In this document: positions 1 through 7,805 of the stretch, one piece after another
Layout: every line of letters begins with the position of its first letter
Position numbering within the stretch: position 1 is the first letter of the stretch
Source of the DNA: Athalassotoga sp049965695
Lineage (GTDB): Bacteria; Thermotogota; Thermotogae; Mesoaciditogales; Mesoaciditogaceae
Direction: 5' to 3'
Length of the DNA: 64,000 nt
NCBI RefSeq assembly: GCF_049965695.1
Contig: NZ_JBMFWB010000007.1
Coordinates: forward strand, 13,319 to 77,318
Made by a program: the position numbers and the translations under genes
Notes under the pieces: model-generated
Told to the model about the DNA's origin: nothing
Seen by the model: only the letters and a program-made list of their open reading frames with translations
Database searches by the model: none

Positions 1-817
1 CTTCTTCATAAATCGTTGGAACTTTTACAACGGCGTTGTTGGGTAATTTAACCCACATGGCATTGTCTTTCCACAGAACGGTCGCTTTTAAAAAGTTCAT
101 CGAAGGAGAACCTATGAAACCGGCAACAAAAACATTGTCCGGATAATGATATATATCAAATGGTGTACCTATTTGCTGAACGACTCCGGTACTCATAACG
201 ACTATTTTGTCAGCCATCGTCATGGCTTCTACCTGGTCGTGAGTAACGTAAATCATCGTGGCATTGAGTCTTACGTGAAGTTTTTTAAGTTCGGATCTCA
301 TCTGAACTCTAAGTTTAGCATCTAAGTTTGAAAGAGGTTCATCGAACAAGAAAACCTTTGGGTTTCTGACTATGGCACGGCCAACGGCAACACGCTGTCT
401 TTGACCTCCTGAAAGTTGCTTTGGCTTTCTATCGAGGAACTCTTCTATGCCAAGAATTCTGGCGGCTTCTTTGACTCTTCTGTCTATCTCGTCTTTTGGG
501 AAATGTCTTAATTTCAGCCCGAAAGACATATTTTGGTAAACGTTCATGTGAGGATAAAGCGCATAGTTCTGAAAGACCATCGCTATATCTCTATCCTTTG
601 GTTCGACATCGTTTACAACTTTGTCCGCAATTTTAACCGTTCCTTTGGTAATTTCCTCAAGGCCCGCTATCATTCTAAGCGTTGTAGTTTTTCCACAACC
701 TGAAGGACCAACCAAAACACAGAATTCCTTGTCCGCGATGTTCAAATTAGCATCTTTCACCGCTTCAACTTTCTTCTCGTAAACCTTCCAGACGTGCTCA
801 AGAATCACATCTGCCAT
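1..817 (-). CDS. Sugar ABC transporter ATP-binding protein (MalK/UgpC/MsmK type), 3' end outside window
   Basis: Cytoplasmic ATPase that would energise uptake of a sugar through an inner-membrane permease pair. Read on the minus strand from the ATG at 815-817, it shows Walker A (GPSGCGKTT), a Q-loop (MVFQNYALYPHM), the signature LSGGQRQRVA, Walker B (VFLFDEPLSNLDA) and the H-loop (YVTHDQVEAMT). The frame then enters the C-terminal regulatory region and leaves the window at base 1, so about 272 codons are visible of a usual 360-370. The ribosome site AGGAGGTG lies inside the last codons of the upstream antitoxin gene, which suggests translational coupling. No permease or binding protein is adjacent; the MalF/MalG-like pair at 32146-35828 has no ATPase of its own and could share this one, but that is inference. 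Confidence 0.95.
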   Translation of the reverse strand, partial: MADVILEHVWKVYEKKVEAVKDANLNIADKEFCVLVGPSGCGKTTTLRMIAGLEEITKGTVKIADKVVNDVEPKDRDIAMVFQNYALYPHMNVYQNMSFGLKLRHFPKDEIDRRVKEAARILGIEEFLDRKPKQLSGGQRQRVAVGRAIVRNPKVFLFDEPLSNLDAKLRVQMRSELKKLHVRLNATMIYVTHDQVEAMTMADKIVVMSTGVVQQIGTPFDIYHYPDNVFVAGFIGSPSMNFLKATVLWKDNAMWVKLPNNAVVKVPTIYEE

Positions 818-819
818 TT

Positions 820-1074
820 CTACACCTCCTGATCATCTTCAAGCATTTTTTCAACAGGATCTTCAGGTATGCCTTCTCCCACGTCAAGCGTGTATATGTC
901 TTTGACTTGCTCTAAAAAATCCATGATCTTGACATACCTTTCGTAATTCAAAACACTTGCTTCCGGTACTCCGTTTTTCGTTATGATAACATCTTGATGC
1001 TTCGCCTCAGAGAGCAATTTCGAAAGTTCTGCTTTTGCTTCCGCAACATTGTAAAATTTGAGTTTGTTAAGCAT
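820..1074 (-). CDS. Phd/YefM-family antitoxin, orphan
   Basis: An 84-residue protein with the Phd/YefM N-terminal fold signature (FYNVAEAKAELSKLL, then IITKNGVPEASVLNYERY). In this family the N-terminal part binds operator DNA and the C-terminal tail neutralises a toxin such as Doc, RelE or YoeB. The acidic C-terminal tail from about residue 60 fits the toxin-binding part. No toxin gene is next to it: downstream is the sugar ABC ATPase, whose ribosome site sits in the last codons of this gene, and upstream is an exporter gene. It may be a lone repressor or a remnant of a toxin-antitoxin pair. It starts at ATG 1072-1074 behind AAGGTGAT and has its own promoter and palindrome. Confidence 0.85.
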   Translation of the reverse strand: MLNKLKFYNVAEAKAELSKLLSEAKHQDVIITKNGVPEASVLNYERYVKIMDFLEQVKDIYTLDVGEGIPEDPVEKMLEDDQEV

Positions 1075-1084
1075 GATATCACCT

Positions 1085-1121
1085 TGACTATGATTATAGT
1101 CATATTTTGGATCAAAGTCAA
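1085..1121 (-). promoter_or_regulatory. Promoter with embedded palindromic operator for the antitoxin gene
   Basis: On the minus strand a -35 box TTGACT (1116-1121) and a -10 box TATAAT (1093-1098) are exactly 17 bases apart. The -10 box lies inside an 18-base near-perfect palindrome, TGACTATAATCATAGTCA (1085-1102), with only the two central positions unmatched. A protein bound there would block RNA polymerase. Phd/YefM antitoxins repress their own promoters, so autoregulation is likely. Confidence 0.8.
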
Positions 1122-1128
1122 GTGCTAT

Positions 1129-2196
1129 TTACTTTCTTTCAAGTTTTAAAATTTCCATTCCACCAAAGAAGATCATTGCAAGACCACCGGCGATAAAAAC
1201 AGCCGTTAAGATCACAAAATCTTGATAATGCATCGCTTCTATTCCCAGCGTGTATCTAAGGCCTTGAGAAAAATAGGATATCGGAAGCATTTCCGAAATT
1301 ATCCTCATGTAAGGGGGCATTATAGAGTAAGGGAAAAACACGTCGGAAAAAAGCATCATCGTTATCGAAAGAATCGTCGAGATGTTCAATATGGTCCATA
1401 GGTCTCTTGAAAGTAAAGCAAAGATCACGCCTATTCCAAGAGAAAGTATCACACCGCCTGAAATGAAAATAAGAAAAGCGGGCCAATTTATGCTGTACGA
1501 AGTTGAAAATATGATTTCAGAAAGCACAACCGTCACGGATGCGGCTATCAAAGATGCTATGAACCTAACAATTGCAAGAGAAAAGAAGAAAAGGCCTCCG
1601 TTTAAGGGTGTTACCTCCAATCTTTTTAAAACCATGTTTTGTCTGTAATTGCCTGCAATTATTGCCATACCAAAGATTCCCGCTATGGTTATGGCTATGG
1701 CGACAACACCCGGAACTATGAAACCAATCACGGTTAAGTTGCCACTTTTAACGGATAACGATTTTATCTGGATGTAAGGTTTAACATTTGAAAGTGCATT
1801 TACAACGCTGCTTGATATCACATCCTGAAGAATTTTCAAATAATTGTTGTACTGTCCAAAAGATTGGTTGTAAACGAAGGTAAAGACGTCTTTGTCAAAA
1901 ATTATACCCATTTGAACTTTTCCGCTATTCAAAAGATCGTTAAGATCGTCAACGCTTTTTGCAAAAACAAATTCGATTCCCGTACCTGAAGAAGCCTTGG
2001 TCATAGCATTCTGAATGGCGGATGAAGAGGAGAAAGCAGCGATTTTAACGTTAACTCCCGTTGTGCTTCCAGACAATCCCTCTATTACGAAACCGAGGAT
2101 CAACATAAGAAGAATCGGAAGTACGAAAAACATCAAAACAGCCTGGCGATCTCGAATGAACATTCTAAAAGATTTACCGATGAAAGTTTTCAACAA
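1129..2196 (-). CDS. ABC-2 type transporter permease
   Basis: Membrane subunit of an ABC-2 (NatB/DrrB-like) exporter. One N-terminal membrane helix (about residues 15-40) is followed by an extracytoplasmic domain to about 150, then five hydrophobic segments, the usual ABC-2 plan. It pairs with the homologous permease just upstream and the ATPase before that. An open frame reaches back to a TTG at 2232, but I prefer the TTG at 2194-2196: it lies just after the upstream stop (2198-2200), behind AAAGAAAG, and gives the typical start LKTFIGKSFRMFIRDRQ. The substrate cannot be told; drugs, peptides or lipids are typical. Confidence 0.88.
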   Translation of the reverse strand: MLKTFIGKSFRMFIRDRQAVLMFFVLPILLMLILGFVIEGLSGSTTGVNVKIAAFSSSSAIQNAMTKASSGTGIEFVFAKSVDDLNDLLNSGKVQMGIIFDKDVFTFVYNQSFGQYNNYLKILQDVISSSVVNALSNVKPYIQIKSLSVKSGNLTVIGFIVPGVVAIAITIAGIFGMAIIAGNYRQNMVLKRLEVTPLNGGLFFFSLAIVRFIASLIAASVTVVLSEIIFSTSYSINWPAFLIFISGGVILSLGIGVIFALLSRDLWTILNISTILSITMMLFSDVFFPYSIMPPYMRIISEMLPISYFSQGLRYTLGIEAMHYQDFVILTAVFIAGGLAMIFFGGMEILKLERK

Positions 2197-2197
2197 A

Positions 2198-3379
2198 TCA
2201 CTTTCTTTCGGCTGCCCTTTTTGTAAGGGCAAAACCCATCGATATGATAAACCACAATCCCGGAATAAAGATGTTCATCCACATCGGAGACGGTGATTGA
2301 GAAACTCTCAAAAATTCACGCATGGCATTTGTCGCATACCAAAGGGGGTTAGCGTAGACAAATATCTTTATGTACCATGGGAGGTTGAAAAGCGGAAAAT
2401 ATATACCGGCAAGAAATTCAAGTGGTAAATTTATAACGCTTGAAAGCGCACTTACAGCAACTGCACTCGAAACAGCCACCCCAACTGCAAATCCGATTGC
2501 CGTGTAAACGGCGCAGGAGAAAAGATAATAAAAGAAAGCATCTAAAGAAAAAATATCAACACTTGCCTGCATAACAAAAATCGCAAAAAGTGCAAGACCT
2601 ATGTATTGAATCACCATTACCGCTATTCTCGAAAAAGTGAAGCCAAAGAAAAAACTCGCTGGATTCATGGGAGTCGATGAGTATCTTCTCATCACCCTGT
2701 TGCTTCTTAAAAAAGACAATTTTGGAGCAACTAAAAGCAATCCCGTTGTAAATGGTGCTATAACAAGGATACCTGGGGTGACAAAATCGGTGTAAGATGG
2801 AGCACTCATGATTCCTCCGAGAATTTCATCTTTTACAACAACCGACGAGATTTTTTGTCCAAGTGTGCCTGCAAAGAAAGCGTTTATTTTTCCCGCAAGG
2901 CCTTCAATCATTCCTTCCGCAAGGCTTGAAGAGGCCCTATTTGGAACGTAAAAAACATCAAGTGTTGCAGGCGGAAAGTTCATGTTAAGTTTTGAAAGTA
3001 AAACAGACCTTGCGATGGAAGAATCGAAGTCTTTGGGTATAACGATCAAAATATCGGCATCCGAATAAAGTACTTTTTTGATCGCCGAATTTTCTTGATC
3101 GGGGCTCATTTCTGTGAGTGTGAAGACCGCATTTTTGCTCGGAGATGACATTGACTTTACTATATCCACGATTCTGTTGGAAAAGTCAAAACCAGATGTT
3201 CCCGCCTCATTTATAAGTATTATTCTGAAATTAAGCGCCCCATTTGTTCCGAGATTTGAAAAAGCCAGAATAAGTAAGACAAGCAAAAGCACCGGAAATA
3301 TGACAACCCAGAAGATGGACCTTCTATTTCTTACATCTGAAAGTAGATGAAGTTTGAAAAATTTCCAGAATGCTTTCAA
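2198..3379 (-). CDS. ABC-2 type transporter permease
   Basis: A 393-residue membrane protein of the ABC-2 family, partner of the permease that follows. The N-terminal helix (SIFWVVIFPVLLLVLLILAF, about residues 21-40) precedes a ~180-residue extracytoplasmic region, then six hydrophobic segments from about residue 205. The start overlaps the ATPase stop by 4 bases (ATGA), so the three genes form one operon and probably a heterodimeric exporter. The substrate is unknown. Confidence 0.9.
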   Translation of the reverse strand: MKAFWKFFKLHLLSDVRNRRSIFWVVIFPVLLLVLLILAFSNLGTNGALNFRIILINEAGTSGFDFSNRIVDIVKSMSSPSKNAVFTLTEMSPDQENSAIKKVLYSDADILIVIPKDFDSSIARSVLLSKLNMNFPPATLDVFYVPNRASSSLAEGMIEGLAGKINAFFAGTLGQKISSVVVKDEILGGIMSAPSYTDFVTPGILVIAPFTTGLLLVAPKLSFLRSNRVMRRYSSTPMNPASFFFGFTFSRIAVMVIQYIGLALFAIFVMQASVDIFSLDAFFYYLFSCAVYTAIGFAVGVAVSSAVAVSALSSVINLPLEFLAGIYFPLFNLPWYIKIFVYANPLWYATNAMREFLRVSQSPSPMWMNIFIPGLWFIISMGFALTKRAAERK

Positions 3380-4290
3380 TCTCTTAGACCCCTTCCGGTC
3401 AAAGATAAAAAAACATCCTCAAGGGTGGGTTCAACGAGCGAAATGTCTGTTATGTTGAGATTGAATTTTTTTGACCATTCTACGATTTCTTCAAGAGTTT
3501 TTGTTATGTTATCCGTTTCGATCCTGAAATGATCATCGACGACACCAACGTGTAAATTTAAGTCATCAATTATCGATTGAGATGGACTGTGATCGCATCT
3601 GAAATCTATTTCGCTTTTCCCACCGTAATTTTTTACAAGATTTTTGGGTGTGTCCGAAACTATTATTTTTCCTCTGTCTATGATCGATATTCTATCGCAA
3701 AGTACCTGTGCTTCTTCCATGTAATGGGTCGTGAGGAAGATCGTTTTTTCTTCTTTTTTAAGCATCTTTATGAGTTCCCAGACAGATTCTCTTGATTGGG
3801 GGTCAAGACCAACTGTCGGTTCATCAAGGAATATTATCTCAGGATCGTTTACCAGAGCGGTTGCTATCGCAAGACGCTGACGCTGACCACCTGACAAATT
3901 ATCCGTGTAGTCATCGGCTTTTTCCTCTATTCGAACCATTTTGATTATTTCTTCCGGAGACTTGGCGTTTTTAAAAAAAGAGGCAAAAAGTTCGATTATT
4001 TCTTTAACTTTAAGATGATCGAGAAAGCGCGTTTCTTGAAGCACAACACCTATTTTTTCTTTTACATGAGGTGGAATAGCACCACTTATCTTTTCCGAAA
4101 AGAAGGTTATTTCACCTTCGCCCGGCTTTCTAAGCCCTTCCAGTATCTCAACGGTAGTCGTTTTGCCTGCGCCATTAGGCCCTAAAAAACCAAAAACTTC
4201 GCCCTTGTAAAGCGTTATGTCTATTCCTTTTAAAGCCTCAAAATGACCGTATTTTTTTCTAAGTCCTTTTACCTCGACTATCTTTTCCAT
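3376..4290 (-). CDS. ABC-2 exporter ATP-binding protein
   Basis: Cytoplasmic ATPase of the exporter. Visible motifs are Walker A (GPNGAGKTTT, about residues 38-47), signature LSGGQRQRLAIA (about 133), Walker B (IIFLDEPTVGLDP) and the H-loop (TTHYMEEA). The C-terminal ~80 residues match the extension common in DrrA/NatA-type ATPases. The ATG at 4290 follows GGTGAGGAT. It is the first gene of a three-gene operon with a clear promoter just upstream. Confidence 0.94.
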   Translation of the reverse strand: MEKIVEVKGLRKKYGHFEALKGIDITLYKGEVFGFLGPNGAGKTTTVEILEGLRKPGEGEITFFSEKISGAIPPHVKEKIGVVLQETRFLDHLKVKEIIELFASFFKNAKSPEEIIKMVRIEEKADDYTDNLSGGQRQRLAIATALVNDPEIIFLDEPTVGLDPQSRESVWELIKMLKKEEKTIFLTTHYMEEAQVLCDRISIIDRGKIIVSDTPKNLVKNYGGKSEIDFRCDHSPSQSIIDDLNLHVGVVDDHFRIETDNITKTLEEIVEWSKKFNLNITDISLVEPTLEDVFLSLTGRGLRD

Positions 4291-4308
4291 ATCCTCACCG
4301 CAAAATAA

Positions 4309-4337
4309 ATTATATACTAAATTGTCTTTAAAGTGAA
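4309..4337 (-). promoter_or_regulatory. Promoter of the ABC-2 exporter operon
   Basis: Minus-strand TTCACT (4332-4337), 17 bases, TATAAT (4309-4314), about 20 bases before the ATG of the ATPase gene. The -10 box is perfect and the -35 box matches TTGACA at four of six positions. Confidence 0.65.
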
Positions 4338-4437
4338 GGGTAAAAAACGGCGTATGGCGAGTAATCGGTAATGATTAAGCAGTCAAAGGCAAAAGGTGAT
4401 CCTTGACGAACTCGAGGATGACAAGCGGGGCGGAGAG
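4338..4437 (-). repeat. Interspersed intergenic repeat, copy 1 (hairpin plus heptamer-phased tract)
   Basis: Read on the minus strand this 100-base stretch aligns almost end to end with 45429-45522. Both begin CTCTCCGCC, contain a small hairpin, then CCTTTTG.CTTTG.CTGCTTA, a tract with TTACCGATTAC in 7-base phase, and a closing run of six T. The hairpin is ATCCTCGA, 5-base loop, TCAAGGAT (7 of 8 pairs). It lies between the divergent exporter and folE2 operons and has no convincing coding content. Function is unknown; a mobile-element remnant or structured RNA are both possible. Confidence 0.7.
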
Positions 4438-4456
4438 GATGATGCGTGAAAAATGG

Positions 4457-4462
4457 TATAAT
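4457..4462 (+). promoter_or_regulatory. Probable -10 box of the folE2 operon
   Basis: A perfect TATAAT lies 25 bases before the folE2 start. No good -35 box is found at 16-18 bases upstream, where the sequence is the edge of the interspersed repeat, so the promoter call is tentative. Confidence 0.4.
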
Positions 4463-4487
4463 TGAATTGTTTCTATCGAAAGGAGCA

Positions 4488-5285
4488 ATGAGTTTGAAGA
4501 AGCACCTGCCGGATGTGCAAAGTCAAAAAGACTTAAGGAATGTGTACATAGACAAAGTGGGAATAAGTGACATAGTCTACCCGATAGTCGTTTTGGACAG
4601 AGAAAATTCATATCAAAGTACAGTTGGCAAGATAAACATGTATGTCGATCTACCGGAGGATTTTAGGGGCACTCACATGAGCAGATTCGTTGAAGTACTT
4701 AACAACCATAAAGGGAAAATGACTATTCAGAATATGGAAAAAATCCTTGACGACATGAGAGAACACCTAAAGTCTGTAACAGCGCATTTCGAAGTCGAAT
4801 TTGATTACTTTGTCATGCGTAAAGCACCTGTTTCCAAAATAGAGAGTTATACTCCTTACAAAGCCAAGTTTATATGTGAAAAAAATGATAATTTCGATTT
4901 TATACTTGAGGTTATTGTGCCTATTCAAACACTCTGTCCTTGTTCAAAGGAGATAAGCGCGCGTGGTGCACATAATCAAAGGGCAAAGGCCGATGTCTCC
5001 GTCAGAATGAGGCACATCGTTTGGATAGAAGATCTCATAGATGTGGCTGAAAGTTCGGCATCTACCCCTCTTTTCACGCTTTTAAAACGTGAAGATGAAA
5101 AATACGTGACTGAAAATGCTTACGACAATCCTAAATTCGTCGAAGATGTCGTTAGAGATATTTCTTTAAAACTCGAAGATGACGATCGTGTTGTCTGGTA
5201 CAACGTAAAGGTCACAAGTTACGAGTCGATTCACACGCATAATGCTTATGCATGTCATGAGAAATGGAAGGATCTGAAAAAATGA
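4488..5285 (+). CDS. folE2: GTP cyclohydrolase FolE2 (type IB)
   Basis: Converts GTP to 7,8-dihydroneopterin triphosphate, the first step to folate and queuosine precursors, with a metal-dependent fold unrelated in sequence to FolE. The family hallmark region TLCPCSKEIS carries the conserved active-site cysteine, followed by HNQRAKADVSVR, and the C-terminus has the HTHNAYAC region. Length (265 residues) matches the family. I place the start at ATG 4488 behind AAAGGAG; an in-frame ATG at 4446 has no ribosome site. The stop overlaps the start of the next gene (ATGA). Confidence 0.94.
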   Translation: MSLKKHLPDVQSQKDLRNVYIDKVGISDIVYPIVVLDRENSYQSTVGKINMYVDLPEDFRGTHMSRFVEVLNNHKGKMTIQNMEKILDDMREHLKSVTAHFEVEFDYFVMRKAPVSKIESYTPYKAKFICEKNDNFDFILEVIVPIQTLCPCSKEISARGAHNQRAKADVSVRMRHIVWIEDLIDVAESSASTPLFTLLKREDEKYVTENAYDNPKFVEDVVRDISLKLEDDDRVVWYNVKVTSYESIHTHNAYACHEKWKDLKK

Positions 5286-6268
5286 GGGAAGCCCTTTTTT
5301 TCGAGATTCTGAAGGACGATAAAGTAAGATGCGATCTGTGTCCTCACCATTGTGTGCTGAAAAATGGTCAGGTTGGAATATGTGGCGTGAGAAAAAACAT
5401 AGAAGGAGCACTTTATTCTCTTAATTACGGTCAAATTTCAGCCATTTCGGTAGATCCCATCGAAAAGAAACCCCTTTTTCATTTTCATCCAGGAAGTGAG
5501 ATACTCTCGGTAGGCAGTTGGGGATGCAACATGTCATGTCCATTTTGTCAAAATTGGGAAATATCTCATGCCATTCCGCATGTCAGAGACTTTTCTCCAG
5601 AACAACTGGCTTCTCTGGCCAAAGATCATAACTCTTTTGGAATAGCCTACACCTATTCCGAGCCGGTTGTATGGTTTGAATATGTGCTTGACTGCGCACG
5701 TGCCGCCATGAAAGACGGACTTAACAACGTGCTTGTAACAAATGGCTTTATAGAAGAAAAGCCTTTCAAACTTTTGACTCAGTACTTTTCTGCCATGAAC
5801 ATCGATGTCAAATCATTTAATCCTGAATATTACAGAAAGGTGCTCGGAGGTCAGCGTGATGTTGTCATGAAAAATGTTGAAACTGCTCAAAAAGCGGGCA
5901 TTCATGTTGAGATAACGACATTAGTCGTACCGGAAGATAACGATTCTGAAGAAGAGATAAAAGGTATTGCCGAATGGTTAGGATCGATAGACAGATCAAT
6001 TCCTCTTCACCTTTCACGGTACTTTCCCAATTACAAATATGATAGGCCACCAACGGATTTGGATGATCTTGAGAAATTGTGGCATGCTGCTAAAGCATAT
6101 CTTGATTACGTTTATGTTGGTAACGTACTGGGCATGCACGAAGATACGATTTGTCCCAAATGTGGTAAGACCGTTATCGAGAGAAACGGATATAACGTGA
6201 ATATCGTAGGGCTTGATGAAGAAGGGAGTTGTACAAATTGCGGCTACCCGATAGCGATAAGAAAATGA
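5282..6268 (+). CDS. amrS: AmmeMemoRadiSam-system radical SAM enzyme (AmrS family)
   Basis: Radical SAM protein of the family that co-occurs with Memo and AMMECR1 proteins; its substrate is not established. It shows an N-terminal CDLCPHHC and GICGVR segment, the radical SAM cluster motif CNMSCPFC (about residue 79), a TIM-barrel core, and a C-terminal zinc-ribbon-like CPKCG...CTNCG. Neither Memo nor AMMECR1 is nearby. The start at ATG 5282 overlaps the folE2 stop and sits behind GGAAGGATC. Confidence 0.88.
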   Translation: MREALFFEILKDDKVRCDLCPHHCVLKNGQVGICGVRKNIEGALYSLNYGQISAISVDPIEKKPLFHFHPGSEILSVGSWGCNMSCPFCQNWEISHAIPHVRDFSPEQLASLAKDHNSFGIAYTYSEPVVWFEYVLDCARAAMKDGLNNVLVTNGFIEEKPFKLLTQYFSAMNIDVKSFNPEYYRKVLGGQRDVVMKNVETAQKAGIHVEITTLVVPEDNDSEEEIKGIAEWLGSIDRSIPLHLSRYFPNYKYDRPPTDLDDLEKLWHAAKAYLDYVYVGNVLGMHEDTICPKCGKTVIERNGYNVNIVGLDEEGSCTNCGYPIAIRK

Positions 6269-7281
6269 ATTTTTTATCCATAAGAGTTACAATTATAACT
6301 CTTTCCATTTTACTCATAATCGCAATCGTGATCTTTGTGGTTTTTTGGAAAAAGCCCCCACAATACTACGTCCAATATGGTGTCGCTTTAGGAACCAACG
6401 TTACCATCTCTTACGCAACCGGAAGAGGGAATGCACAGCAGGTAGTCGAAACGATGTTCAAAGAGTTAGACAACATAAACAACATTTTCAATCCATGGCT
6501 CCCGAATTCCGAACTTTACAATTTGAATCATTCAAATGGTCAGTGGACTCAGGTTAGTCCTGAACTACTTGATGTTTTGGAATATTCAATTCAGATCGCG
6601 CAAAAAACAGACGGCAATTTTGATCCGTCTATAGGAAGACTTGTGAATCTTTGGGGATTTAACTCAACCGATTCTCGAAACTGGCACTTGCCTTCATCGA
6701 GCGAGATCGCCAACATTTTACCTCACGTGGGTTATCAAAACGTTCAATTTGACGGGAACAAGGTAAGACTTTTAAACGGCGTATGGATAGATCTTGGGGG
6801 CATAGCGAAAGGTTATGCGGTTCAATTGCTTGTTGAAATGGCAAAGGAAAACGATCCGAATTCCACGGGATATGTGGATATAGGCGGGGATATAGGAATA
6901 ATAGGACCGAAATACGGCAATCAGCCATGGGTCATAGGTGTCAGAAATCCACGCGGAACTTCCAACGATGCCTTAACGTACGTCAATCTTTACAGAGGAT
7001 ACATAGCGACATCGGGAGATTATGAACGCTATATAACCGTCGGTGGAAAGAGATATTATCACATTATCAATCCCAAAACAGGATATTCAGATAATTATTT
7101 TCAATCTGTAACAAGCATATCGGATAACGGAATGCTTTCAGATGCTTTTGGAACTGCAGCCATGGTGGCAGGGCCGAATGATATCAGTCAGTGGGCAGAA
7201 GAGTTGGGTATTGGTTACTTTTTAATTTACGAAAACGGTCAAATTCAAAACAACACACTCTGGAATGAATATGCGAAATGA
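6265..7281 (+). CDS. apbE: FAD:protein FMN transferase (ApbE), canonical copy
   Basis: Attaches FMN from FAD to a Ser/Thr of extracytoplasmic flavoproteins. An N-terminal membrane anchor (about residues 8-28, no lipobox cysteine) places the enzyme outside the inner membrane. Family motifs are intact: DLGGIAKGYA (176-185), VDIGGDIG (204-211), ATSGDYERY (248-256), HIINPKTG (266-273) and LSDAFGTAAM (291-300), whose D293 and T297 correspond to the conserved metal-site Asp and Thr. It overlaps amrS by 4 bases and is followed by a Gx transporter and a second, altered ApbE. No FMN-binding target protein is in the window. Confidence 0.93.
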   Translation: MNFLSIRVTIITLSILLIIAIVIFVVFWKKPPQYYVQYGVALGTNVTISYATGRGNAQQVVETMFKELDNINNIFNPWLPNSELYNLNHSNGQWTQVSPELLDVLEYSIQIAQKTDGNFDPSIGRLVNLWGFNSTDSRNWHLPSSSEIANILPHVGYQNVQFDGNKVRLLNGVWIDLGGIAKGYAVQLLVEMAKENDPNSTGYVDIGGDIGIIGPKYGNQPWVIGVRNPRGTSNDALTYVNLYRGYIATSGDYERYITVGGKRYYHIINPKTGYSDNYFQSVTSISDNGMLSDAFGTAAMVAGPNDISQWAEELGIGYFLIYENGQIQNNTLWNEYAK

Positions 7282-7786
7282 CGAATACCAAAAGATAAGC
7301 AAGAAAATAACAACCTACGGCATGCTCATAGCGGTAGGGGCAGCGATATATATTCTTGAGAGTTATGCTCCTTTTCCTGTACCTATTCCGGGAGCCCGGT
7401 GGGGATTTTCTAACATGGTGGTGGTCTATGCCCTGTCAGATACTCCGCTTTCTTGGCTTATCGTGCTTACAATCGGAAAATCGCTTATAGGAAGTTTACT
7501 CGGGGGAACTTTTCTTGCGCCCACCTTTTTGATGGGATTTGTCGGATCGATAGGATCGACCTTTGTGATGTATCTTTCTTTTTGGTCATTCAAAAAAGCC
7601 GGATTGATTTTTCACAGCACGGTAGGTGCTTTGTTAAACAACCTTATCCAGGTTTTGATAGGAGTTCAAATAGTTGGAACGTGGGCCATCATGTCTTATC
7701 TGCCTTACATGGAAATAATAGGAATTTTTTCAGGAATAGCCAACGCAATCGTCGCCGGCGTGCTTATCAAAAGAATAAAGTCTTGA
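7271..7786 (+). CDS. Gx transporter family / heptaprenyl diphosphate synthase component I-like membrane protein
   Basis: A ~171-residue protein with five or six hydrophobic segments and the family signature ESYAPFPVPIPGARWGFSN near the N-terminus (about residues 26-44). The family is often found beside apbE, NusG-II and redox membrane genes and resembles small ECF-type S components; its substrate is not established, and a flavin- or quinone-related role is only inference from the neighbours. It overlaps the apbE stop. ATG 7271 has GGA six bases upstream; ATG 7265 is an alternative. Confidence 0.8.
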   Translation: MRNDEYQKISKKITTYGMLIAVGAAIYILESYAPFPVPIPGARWGFSNMVVVYALSDTPLSWLIVLTIGKSLIGSLLGGTFLAPTFLMGFVGSIGSTFVMYLSFWSFKKAGLIFHSTVGALLNNLIQVLIGVQIVGTWAIMSYLPYMEIIGIFSGIANAIVAGVLIKRIKS

Positions 7787-7805
7787 AAATGAAAGGAAGA
7801 TTCTA

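Noticed and set aside
4375..4611. Minus-strand open frame upstream of the exporter promoter
   Set aside because: It overlaps the folE2 start antisense and the interspersed repeat, with no ribosome site.
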